Shown here in pieces: positions 14,601 through 24,074 of a stretch of 64,000 nt of DNA. The stretch spans positions 33,066,900 to 33,130,899 of the forward strand of contig CM057149.1 in assembly GCA_029964075.1 (NCBI GenBank), in the 5' to 3' direction. A model generated the notes under the pieces. The model was given only the letters and a program-made list of their open reading frames with translations, was not told the origin of the DNA and did no database searches. The first letter of the stretch is position 1. Each line of letters begins with the position of its first letter. Origin of the DNA: Patiria pectinifera. Lineage: Eukaryota > Echinodermata > Asteroidea > Valvatida > Asterinidae. The position numbers and the translations under genes are program-made.

Positions 14601-17600
14601 AAACTGTTGATAACAAACGAAGAAAAGCATGTGAAGAGTTTGTTATAAAAACGAGATATATCCCTTTAAAAAAAATAATAATACGTTCGCACGGTTACAA
14701 AATGTTATAGAATGAAAAACATTGCAACATCTGTTACTAAACATCGTCTTCTCTTTATTTTATTCCTCCATTCGATATCGACTGTTGGCAGCCAGGAGTG
14801 GGTGTGATTCTAAAAGGTAAGTAAATGACGTTGATCACGTTTTGGAAATAAACTCTTTATATATAAAGATTTCAGACTGACGAAAGCGTGAATCTCCTCA
14901 TTCAGTCCTTATTCCTTACCCTTATATCCATGTATGTCATTTAGGATGTGCAAAGCACCGCTTGTGTCACTCCATGAAACAGACAGTCCCACTTCTATCT
15001 CTGGTTCATCATTGGAGAGGTAAGTGTACTGTTGAAGGCAAGCAAACAACCTCACCTTTTAATACCTCAAGCTCAAAACATCAACATTGTGTCCGGCCAC
15101 TGTGTATAATAAGTGATAACTTTCATTCTATCAAAGAAATTAGCAATCCAAGGCTACACTGTAAGTTTAAGGATAACCTACAGCCTTCTCTTGGCATGTG
15201 ATCCTATCTCCATCACGTTCTGCATTAACAGCCTGTGGCGATCCCTCAACATCTAAGCTGCACTGATAGCCAGAAATCTGCACATGGAAAACAAAGGGAG
15301 TAGCAACCAAAAATCTTTTTTTGCAAATTTAATAAGTGAGTCTGGAAAGAGTATTAAAAACTAAGATTTACTTAGCAGTATTACCCCAATCATGCATGCC
15401 TTTCATGATCTGATAGACGGGGGTTAACGTGGACATCGGTTACAGACTGACATTGTTTTTGTTTGTTGTGTTATTTTCAGAGATTTATAAACTAACCTCA
15501 GCTTCGTCTGGTAGGTTTTTAGTGGCCTTACAGATTGTCATTGTGTTTGTTGAAGGGTTTTTTCCAGTCATTAATAAACAAACCTCAGCTTGATGTGGAA
15601 GGTTTGCAGTCATGACAGTGATGCTCCTCATAATGTCATTAGGAAGCAGAACTTCAGCAGTCTGGTTCAGCAGCTGAGGGCAAAACTCAGGTCCTTTGAC
15701 TGCAGAGGCGGTCGGATTCTGTAGATAAACGCCGACAAACAACAAACTATCTCATTACCTCCCCAAAAAAATATACATCTGCTTCGATTTTGAAATTATG
15801 ATCAACAGAAATCTGATAGATTTATTATCTTATTTCCAAAATGAAAATACAATTTCAGATACTTCCACGTGTGCTTAATGGGAGAAGTACATGAATATTA
15901 GTGTCGTTTTCAATAACTAATGCGCAAAATACGTGTTTACTGAATAGTCCACATATAGGATTCTACAATAAAGAGATTTAAGCAAAATAATATTTTTTTT
16001 TCTTTTCAAAATTTGTATCGGCTTAGCTCTATATTTTTGTTCTCACGTTATCTCCAGTAATGATGATTTCATTAGCACGTGTGCATGTGGAGCTTTCATG
16101 AGTACATCTGTTCTCAAACACGCACCAATCGCAGGCCCAGCGACTACCAACACAGGATACACAGCTACGTAAACAACCAAAGAGAATTGCAGATATACAA
16201 AGATTAAAAAAAAAAAAACATAGGCAAATGTATACTACAAACAACCTAAAGGAAAACAACTTGAATTTCAAATACAACTGCTTAATAGGGTATATAAACA
16301 CGAATACTCACGAAGTGTGCGTTGAACATTCGTAGTAGTAGAAGTCGGTGTCTATGAATTGAACTGAAGTTTCAGATGACTCGACACCCAAATCCACGTG
16401 TACTGCATCATCTTAGCAATAAAAAAAGAACAAAATCAACTCGTTTATGAGTTGAAACAGACAATTCAAAAATGAGCGTGTATTTTTAAATTACTACGAG
16501 TTCAAATCGATTTTTGTGGGTACCAAATGCAGACATCATTTTCATGCTAACAGTTAGTACGTCAGTGTACCATACTGTACTGCCTATGATCACATTCCTC
16601 TGTTGATATAATGCGATTGATTTACAAGCATCATTTTATACTAGAATGGACAAGAAGGAAACTATAAGTCGACTTTTTGAATGCTTGTTCTGTATATTTT
16701 GCCATAAATAACCTCCTATGTATATCTCTTATTTTACTTGCCTCCTTGTGGAATGGCAGGTATCCCATCACTAGGAGGTGACGTACACTCTAGCGCTTCA
16801 CCATTCTTCGTAGCTGCAGACTCGAACGACCCGAAATGACATTCATAACTCTGGCCGCTCCCTAGATCAGGTAACTGCTGCACAGTCAGGGTGATCTAAA
16901 AAGGGAAAGATGAATACTAATAATTATTCATTTCATTAATATTCCAAGAACTGCAAGAACATAGCTCCAGTGGTCAGGATACTCCCCACTCGCCAGGACA
17001 GATTTACGCCACTGGATATAGTCGAAATAACATTTGGTGAGCTCAATTAATGACTGAGAATGAGTGACAGGTATAGTACATGAAGCACAACATTCTGAAT
17101 CATTCCGACGCATGGTGACATATTTTCTTAGAGAGTCACAAATTTCAAAACATAAAAAAAAGATTTTTGACATCAAATAAACAGGTCTCTGTACAAAGCC
17201 AAAATTTCAATAAGAAAACAGAAAAATCAATACAAAATTTACTCATTACAATTAAGGAGGCAAAATAATTTCAAAACATAATAAAAAAGTTTTTGAAATC
17301 AAATAAACAGGTCTCTGTACAAAGACAAAATTTCAATAAGAATACAGAAAAATCAATACAAAATTTACTCATTACAATTAAGGAGGCAAAATAATTAGGC
17401 CTTATATGATTGAACCATAGGCGTCGTTTGAACTATACATGTATAGGCGTCGCATTGACGAAAACTATTTCCGCATACCTATAGGCCTATCTGGATATGT
17501 CCATAACAAATCTGCACTTTGAAGAAAGTTTTAAAGTATGTTTCAATTTTGTTCCTATAAGGATGTGAGTAAGATGTAATCTCAATACATCTGGCTCTAG

Positions 17601-20600
17601 CTCACCTGTTGCTCAGTGACTGTAATTGGTAGGTTATCATAGGGAGCTACATCGGTCATACTTATGCACTGAGCAGCATTGTAGGCCAACCATCGAGTAG
17701 ATACATCAGGTAAAGGACAGTCGGAATATCTCGTACATCTAAAACAGAATTCAATGTTATGATCAGGAAACCAAAAACCAAAACGGAAAAACATGCAATG
17801 CTTTACTTTCAAGATTTCATTGAGAAACATCGTTTCTTTCACGTACACATAACATCGGACAACCATGTAATTAATGAATAGGCTCCTTGAACTTTATTTA
17901 TCATATACAGTGGAAATAAAAAGGAAGTTCTTTCACTGACACAATCAACTAGACTGACCAGCTGTGGGAACTCTCCTAATAAATTACTTCCATTCCAGAG
18001 TGCACAACTTATATAGGTTTACCTACATCATTAATGCATGAAACCTAATTGTTGCACCTCGTCTGAGTGTGATAGACTACCTTACAACTTCTCGAACGAC
18101 CCACTCACACACTTTGGAGACATCCCGTGTGACTTACCTTCGTTCCAGAGTGCACCATCCACAATATGGGTCTCCATCATTCCCTGCATCAGTCCCAATA
18201 CACGTTTCGCATGTAGTGTATTGGCCACAATTCTCAACGCGAAGCTTCACCAACTAAAGTGTAAAACATATTGTACCTTTTTTTTTACAATCTTAAAAAG
18301 TATTGATTTCATCATCAGGAAACTTTTTTCTTAAAATCTTGAATCTGGTTTTTAGTTTACGAAGCAAAGGAACAATGTTTATTGTGTGCATTTGGCCAAA
18401 TTTGCTATGCTTTTTGTTGTTATAAATATTACTCAAAGCACCGAATGGTTTCTGTGGCTTTTCATAAATGACTGGAAATCTGGTTGCTGTTAAAAAAAAC
18501 ACATTTGCTTGTCAGCTTAGCTTTTGACTTTTCTGTTGACAAATCTGTCAACTTTTCTGCTAATGCGAAGCCCACGGGGGACGCTAAATCAAGCAGAGAA
18601 AGTTATTATTCAGCTTGAGAAAATTCAACGTAGAGCCTGTAAGATCATGATGGGCAAACAGTACACTAGCTATGAAAATCCACTTGTTGCCTGCAACCTC
18701 AACACTTTGGCTGAAAGGAGGGAGCAGATGTGCATGAAATTCCTCCAATCGCTGATTGCATCCAAAAACTACAGCAGCTGGCTTCCGCCAAGTAGGAGGA
18801 ATGTTCATCATAGAGACCTCAGAAACTGCAACAAATACTCCCTACCTCTTTGTAAGACTAAGCGGAAAGCCCAATTGTTTACATGACAAAGATTTGGAAT
18901 GAAAACCACTAATATTAACTAACTAGTGGGTCTGTCCTCTTGCTGCAATCTTGAATTTATATGCATTTGTGTTAATGTCGATTTTTTTTGTAGCATTTGA
19001 GTGTTTCCCGTTGTTTTTCTTTACCTTTGACCCCTCCCTTCCACAATCCTGTTGTTCACATAACAACCTCCATTCCCATGCCTTCCATCCCCATGACAAC
19101 TTCCCTATCCTACTTGTATCAACCTCTGACCCTGTGTACACCCAACCTTTCCATCCTCTTTTCCCAATCTTTTTTTCATCCTGTGCGGGTTTACAGCCTG
19201 TTTGTACATAATTTTGAAAAGGAAGCCTGGTTTTTATTGCATTTGAATTTCACTAAACTGTTTCTCTCGATTTTTACTGGTTTTTTTGTATCTGTGTACT
19301 TTAATACCATACATGTTTTCCCAGCTCCATTCCCCTTAACCCGTCCCTATCACTCCCTCCCTTCCTATGCCCTTTCATGGTGGTTATTCTTTAAATCTCT
19401 GTGTAATTTTATTTTTTATGTAACTATTCTGCAATTCTGCTGCTGGCGGCGATAGAATAGAATAATAAACCATTAATAATTTTTAAAAAAGCATTCCTCC
19501 TCGGCAGGTTAGGTATGCGCTTACCTTTTGTTCCGTCAAGAGAAATAGTATACGTGTTGTGTCATTAACCTTGACATCTGGCAGAACTGGACAGGTGTCA
19601 ACGCTAATGCGTTCATAAAGTCGGCTGGTAGTGTTACTTTCCATATGAACCTAATGACAAGATGCATAATTATGACACATATAGGACTTAAACAATGTGT
19701 TTACACCAACATTGTACATGGACATGGTCAACCCGGCATGCACTGCTTGCCTTGAGTGTTTGTTCATGCAAGCCAATTTATTAAGAGAAACCAAAACTAG
19801 CTAATTGTTTCTCATTTAAAAAAAATCAATGCGTCGTGATAGTTACCAAAGTCTCGAGTGCAAGGGGTGTGAACGAAATGGTTTGAAATAAAACTGTTGC
19901 TACACATTCCAATTTAGGCTCTACGACGACTTCAGCCACACATTTAAATCGATTAGGGATAATTTACCTTGAGTAGATCTCCACTCGATGTTCCGATTAA
20001 AGCGATGGTGTGGTTGACTTCTATAGTGGTTATGATGGATGACATGAGAGTACCAGGCAGCTCTAGAATTGCCGTGGATGGAACGGGGTCTACGCCCTTG
20101 GCGTACTTGAATAGTGGCGTTTGATTAGCATCATTGGTAACGGGTATGCAGAAATAGCGATTTAGAATGTCAATCTATAACGAAAGTAGAAAGAAGAAAC
20201 ATGATTAAAACAGTTAAAGCAATATCGTGGTTCAGCAGTGGCAATTATCAAGACACATGAATCCAGGAAGTTCAAGGAAAGTCGTTGATGAAACGAGAAT
20301 TTCAATTCAATTTAATTCAAGGGTTTTATTATCGATTCGTCGCATCCCAAAGGCTGAATTGTGACTGATTTACAATAAAGTACAAATATAACAAAACATC
20401 TGAATTACTTCATACAAAAAAAATGAATCGTCATAACAAATTAATAGCTATCAATTAGGAATAAAATGAATAAGATGTCAAATAAAAACGCAATATAAGG
20501 ACACACATAAAGAATATATATTTTTATCTTCTAATTAACAATAAAGCAACATTCGTGCTGATAAAATTACGGTTGTTAATAAAAATAAGCTCAATTGAAA

Positions 20601-22782
20601 ATAAGAAATTTCGATTTCTATGTTATTATAACAAATTTTCATACCCTTATTCACGCATTACGAATCCCATATCAGAAAAAAGAATGAGTGCTTTAGCGTG
20701 TTGATACAACCACATTGATACATCAGCCAGGGACTACAAAGAAAGCTGCCTTATTTTTACCATCATCCATGGTTCAATTACCTTTAGTTTGCACCATTAT
20801 TGCAGAAAGAAACAATTTGAACCTATCAGCCTTGAAATGAAATGGAGAAGCGGGACAGAGGTCTTGACTTTACACGACAGGTTTGCTATGCATTTGGGGG
20901 CATATTTAGGGCCTACAGAGTAACAGACATCAAGAGCAGAAAAGCGATGGCAAAGAAGCACTCACTGGACCTGGTCCCCATCTGGAAAGATGAGGGGTCG
21001 ATACATTGTCAAAATGTTACATTTTATTATTTTTACCACCATTTTGCGGCTTCTCCTCTTCGCTTTTCTATATTTCTGCTCGTTGTTGTGAAATAGCAGC
21101 ATATTTTGCACGTATAGTGCTTGTTTTACAATGACTAAGATGACCCTGGACGATTTTATTTTAGGTTAGGCAACCTGTGCAGTTGGGTTGAGTTCGGTTG
21201 GGTTGGGTAATTGGGTTGGATTGTGTTTACGCCGCAAAAGTACAGGTAATCTGACTTTTGATTCGTAGACGTGCAATTTACAGATGCATACCTTATGCTC
21301 TTCAAAAAGTGATTTTTGTTTAGTTTGTATATTTTTTTCATTCCATTTATGCACAAATAACCCGCTCTGCGAGAGTTGAATTGTTGTCTGGCAGCCAATA
21401 ACTCGAAATTTGTGAAGAAACAATTCAATAACTAAACGTCGGTGGATTTTTGAGTTAAACGTCTCATTTAAAAATGAATAAATTTCATATTGCTATAGGA
21501 AAATAGCAATTGGGAAAAACCAATCTACTGTTCGAGGTGAAACTCGAAAACAGCACGGAAATGCATCTTTGAATCTCATTAGAGGAATGCCAACATCATT
21601 CAAAATATTATTCTATACTCACCGCGTAGCTATTGCAAAAAGAATCTACCAAATAGTCAATTTTGTATGGGTCAGACAAAACACCGGTCCAACTATCAAC
21701 TCCATCCTGAATGCATCCCCGCACTGCTTCTCTGAAGGCATCCAAGATATCCGTCATCCTGTACACACACAATGCTGAGTGATCGACGGGTACACCACTG
21801 GTACCCGGAGCTCCTTGGTTCCTGGCAAACACAGCATACAGCACCTGTTCGTCAGCATAGAGACCCAATGATGCCGCTAGATCAGGTCCTGCTGGTCCAA
21901 AGTGAGCTGCTTGCACCAAGCTGTACACACTGCCATCTGATCCACTGCATTGTAGGGTAATTTCTGTGTAAGCGTCTAGGTTTGGGCCATCCTGACAAAC
22001 TCTGTTTATCTTTGAAACATACTGCATAGAACTCAAATCCTCTCTCTGTGAGGCAACAAAATATGTGAATTCACGGTAGACAAATGCCGCAACATACTCA
22101 ATGGGAAAGGATTCCTCAGTGGCTTGAAAATAGAAACTGACGACATCATGATCGATTAAAGCCGAAAAAAGATCGTTCCAAGATTTCTCCTAGTTATTGC
22201 CGGAAACCACAACTGATAATTTTCACCAGTACATGTAACAGCCACATAAAGCTTGTTTTTCCCCTCTCTTCCTGGAGCAATCAGACTAACAGTAGATGCA
22301 TCCTCAAACCCAGCAACGTGTCGATCTGATTCCATCATCACGTTCCCGATATCCTGTAACTGCCGTAACTGACAAATACCATCATACACACCACCACAGG
22401 TTATCAAACTGTTTGGCCGGGTACTGTCAACTACCAGTATCTTGTTGTAGTTATTTGTAGCGTGACAGAGCATCACACTATCTGGCCTGCTGTCATCACA
22501 GGTTGTAACATTCTGTATCTCTTCCAAACTACTGTCCAACCTGTACAACCAATTGACAGCTCCAACATACACATCGCCATGGTCACTCAAGGTAACATGA
22601 TTGAACTTTGATGCACGTCTTTCGTTTTCACCCAAGATATCAGGATTGTCAAAGCTGGCCAACTCATAGTCTGACAGGTCTCCGTGCCACTCAGCTGATG
22701 TGGTAAAAACATTTACGCAGATGACGCTCCAAGACAGAACAATTGCCCACAAGAGGGCGGAGTGTCTCCGACAGGACTCCAT
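1..22782 (-). CDS. Plexin-ectodomain adhesion GPCR, copy A (partial at window edge, frameshifted)
   Basis: Paralogue of the gene at 35529-59621 with the same exon plan. Exons 5' to 3': 21623-22782, 19968-20174, 19525-19650, 18138-18253, 17606-17738, 16742-16895, 16312-16411, 16047-16164, 15584-15718, 15182-15277, 14920-15028, 14340-14530, 13745-13899, 13195-13309, 11120-11253, 10631-10795, 10024-10120, 8392-8610, 7107-7265, 6234-6326, 5274-5420, 4455-4824, 3931-4130, 2814-2981, 2543-2652, 2106-2368, 868-934, 1-146. The last exon continues past the left edge, so the C-terminus is missing. Each splice site seen in B is conserved, and every exon downstream of the first is open. The first coding exon is 1,160 nt, not a multiple of three: the frame breaks near 22165 at a run of six T on the coding strand, and a stop follows. 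Either A is a young pseudogene or this is a sequence error. Confidence 0.82.
1197..1821. mobile_element. Fold-back mariner-like MITE in TM3/TM4 intron of copy A
   Basis: Two inverted arms of about 200 bp begin CAGGGTGTCCTGAAAA and end as its near complement (TTTCAGGACGCCCTG). They are flanked by TA dinucleotides (1195-1196 and 1822-1823). There is no transposase. TIR and TA target fit Tc1/mariner-type MITEs. Confidence 0.75.
2814..5420 (-). other. Copy A: GAIN domain and GPS autoproteolysis site
   Basis: Exons 5274-5420, 4455-4824, 3931-4130 and 2814-2981. The GPS has CVFWNF, DWSTQGC and CDHLTSFAVIV, all intact; near the GPS, A has VGKAECVF where B has VGSAECVF. The exon 2814-2981 is preceded by a T-rich acceptor tract and ends with GTG before GTAAGC, phase 0. 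Confidence 0.87.
3249..3560. mobile_element. hAT-type MITE, G/C-tract rich, in copy A
   Basis: Terminal inverted repeats CAAGGGCGGATCCAG and GATCCGCCCTG, with G and C homopolymer tracts next to the ends. Flanked by a perfect 8-bp duplication GTGCAGGC (3241-3248 and 3561-3568). Non-coding. Confidence 0.8.
8038..8160. repeat. Degenerate GGCGGATCCA-type MITE remnant
   Basis: Contains CGGCGGATCCACAACCAAAC and a GGGAGGGGCGC stretch like the ends of the MITE at 3249-3560, but no matching right end is seen. A counterpart lies near 43890-44010 in copy B. Confidence 0.35.
9180..9895 (+). mobile_element. 5'-truncated LINE tail (RT C-terminus and 3'UTR) in copy A intron
   Basis: The plus strand, with small frame breaks, reads a typical non-LTR reverse transcriptase C-terminus: a TRQSTDMKLKIPFAKK-like block, then IWNNLHVQLRTMTSLTSFKS and ELRKNIQSVICLHLCDKF. 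It is followed by a GCAGGGCCCCAATGG 3' region and an AATAAATAAATAAT-type tail, as in CR1/L2-like elements. The RT core is absent. Confidence 0.65.
10398..10506. repeat. Degenerate GGCGGATCCA-type MITE remnant (copy A)
   Basis: GGGGCGGATCCAGACC at the left, a long G tract, then TTAAATCCACCAGATCTGC. It resembles the hAT-type MITEs, but the right TIR is worn. Counterpart in copy B at about 46256-46395. Confidence 0.4.
12040..12522. repeat. Direct repeat pair flanking the SINE in copy A
   Basis: A unit of about 105 bp (starts AATAGCATCTTCAT, ends GGCCTTCGGGTTA) occurs at 12040-12144 and again at 12417-12522. Copy B has only the second (from about 48268); its first position carries unrelated sequence. 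Confidence 0.7.
12231..12379 (+). mobile_element. tRNA-derived SINE, copy A intron
   Basis: GGTAGCCGAGTGGTTA resembles a class II tRNA (Leu/Ser) A box, and CGAGTACGAATCCCC the B box; a non-tRNA tail ends near AATAAACACCAT. Not a functional tRNA: the acceptor stem is not restored at the 3' side. Confidence 0.6.
12600..13060. other. Conserved unassigned intron segment
   Basis: Open for about 116 codons on the plus strand and about 80 on the minus strand, and retained in copy B near 48400-48895. I recognise no protein family. It lies in the IPT3/IPT4 intron and could be an old transposon fragment. Not supported as a gene. Confidence 0.3.
14340..18253 (-). other. Copy A: PSI1-IPT1-PSI2-IPT2-PSI3 exons
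   Basis: Exons 18138-18253 and 17606-17738 (PSI1), 16742-16895 and 16312-16411 (IPT1), 16047-16164 (PSI2), 15584-15718, 15182-15277 and 14920-15028 (IPT2), 14340-14530 (PSI3). Cysteine spacing matches copy B, and the PSI3 exon is identical at protein level. In A the 15584-15718 exon is followed by a small duplication that provides a second in-frame donor at 15497 (GAG then GTTAGT), allowing a 29-residue longer exon (15497-15718). Confidence 0.83.
17141..17392. repeat. Tandem duplication, period about 126 bp (copy A only)
   Basis: Two near-identical units start AATTTCAAAACATA at 17141 and 17267. Copy B has no second unit at the matching intron position. Confidence 0.75.
18614..19480 (+). mobile_element. 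5'-truncated non-LTR retrotransposon, copy A specific
   Basis: The plus strand encodes the end of a LINE reverse transcriptase: QLEKIQRRACKIMMGKQYTS, then NTLAERREQMCMKFLQSL. A 3'UTR follows, ending GATAGAATAGAATAATAAA at about 19470. Copy B shows the empty site near 55209, where the same flanking sequence continues without interruption. The insertion is about 0.87 kb. Confidence 0.75.
19525..22782 (-). other. Copy A: signal peptide and Sema domain exons (frameshift in first exon)
   Basis: Exons 21623-22782, 19968-20174 and 19525-19650. The plexin Sema signatures are preserved (DHGDVYVGAVNWLYRLD; NSLITCGGVYDGICQLRQLQ; NHTIALIGTSSGDLLK). The open frame from the start codon ends just after NLGTIFFRL (about 22156). 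The rest of the domain continues in another frame, which is open through this point down to the donor at 21623. Relative to copy B, four bases are missing between the aligned ATC and CGG of this segment (six bases in A, ten in B). Two cysteines absent from B occur here (in VTCTGEN and VDTCPV). Confidence 0.8.
21340..21570. repeat. Dispersed repeat also found near 5915-6060 and 58210-58420
   Basis: Shares the string TTGTCTGGCAGCCAATAA, a CTCATTTAAAA-GTGAATAAATTT-like block and GGTGAAACTCGAAAACAGCACG with 5915-6060 and with copy B at 58210-58420. No coding potential was recognised. Confidence 0.55.
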
Positions 22783-24045
22783 GATCTTCAGTTCACGGAG
22801 GAAGTTTGAGATGGCAATGCACCGTTTTGTACAATGCAGTGGGTCTTAGAGAAAAGTCTATAGTCACAGGCTGTAAAAAAAAAAATAGATAAATAAAAAT
22901 TACCAAGGTTTACAGTACAGTAAGGGAATCCATACAATGAAAAGATTTACAGATAAAGGATGGTTCTCCTTATTTCTAAATGATTTTTTTTCACAAACGT
23001 TCTAACTGTTGGTTTTGCACAAAGTCAATTTCTGGTTATGAAACGAATGTCCAGATCGGATCTTTCGGACCCTTGTCCAAAGCCTAGAAATTTCAAGGAA
23101 AAAAGTTCTCGTTCGTTTACCTGAAAAATATACAAAAGGGTGAAAATTAAATACTTTTATGATTGAAGAGACAAAACAAAATCCAAAAATAGGACTGGAT
23201 GTCGATTTCATTGTTTGTATCGTTCTGAAAAAACACACAACTTTTTCCACTTTCATGGAAAGGAAAATGGAAAATGTTTTGGTGTAATACCCAAAGGCAG
23301 TTGGCTGTTGCTCGTTTTTAAGAAGTATTGGTTCGGAATTCACAATGATATCTGGTTAACACGGATGAACATGGGCGTCGCGAGGGGGGGGCAAGGGGGG
23401 CACTTGGCCCCCCTGGAAAAGCAAAAAAGAAAAAAGAAAAAAAAGAAGAAAAAAAGAAAAGAAAAAGAGGCGCGAAGACAAAGTGGTGTAAATTTAATGA
23501 GTTGGGGGGGGGGGGAATGTCCCTTAGGTCCGATCGATATCTTTTGACTGAAAGCAGGTTCGTACAGTCCATCTGTTTACCGCTGGCCCTCTTAAGTGCA
23601 AAACGTCTACACGCCCGTAATTCCCCATTCGTTCTTCCTCATAAATAATGTATATTCTACTAGACTGTGGAATAACCAATGACTGTACGACGACTGTTTG
23701 AAGCTGTGGGGAAAAGCTATAAATTCAAGATATCAAACGTACCTGATAGTGTAGGTTGAATCACTAGCACTCAGGAAATAGTCTGTGACAGTTAGAAATG
23801 TTGGATTGTGCGAGAGCAGTCACATCTATAACAGAGCTTGACGTGTGACCATTGCGTTAACCGCCACAAGTAACCGTGCCAAATAGGCTAGAGGCAGAGC
23901 GGTTAGTTGTAGAGAGTTTAGGCGGTCTCAGGTGTGCGACACGATTCTCCTCAACATATCAATCCCTTCTGCTTAGTCTAAAGAGCAAATAGTTCAGTGA
24001 CTGATGCTGGGGTCGGCACTCCAATGAAGGTTCTTCATGTTTGTT
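22783..24045 (-). promoter_or_regulatory. Copy A putative 5'UTR exons and core promoter
   Basis: Upstream of the start codon a T-rich acceptor (coding-strand TTTTTTACAG) bounds a short UTR stretch, 22783-22870. A matching donor (CAG before GTACGTTTG) at 23743 would close a non-coding first exon extending up to about 24045. A TATA-like element (coding-strand TATATATG, 24067-24074) lies some 30 bases upstream of that point. The same layout is conserved in copy B. Transcription start is inferred. Confidence 0.45.
23370..23540. mobile_element. MITE remnant (ATGGGCGTCGCGAGG type), copy A
   Basis: Begins ATGGGCGTCGCGAGG then G, C and A tracts, like the element at 60718-60975. No matching right terminus is seen, so it appears truncated. 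Confidence 0.45.
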
Positions 24046-24074
24046 AAATCACTCTACCGCCCAGCCCATATATA

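Noticed and set aside
18997..19455. 152-codon open frame rich in Phe, Ser and Pro
   Set aside because: It lies in the pyrimidine-rich 3'UTR of the LINE fragment.
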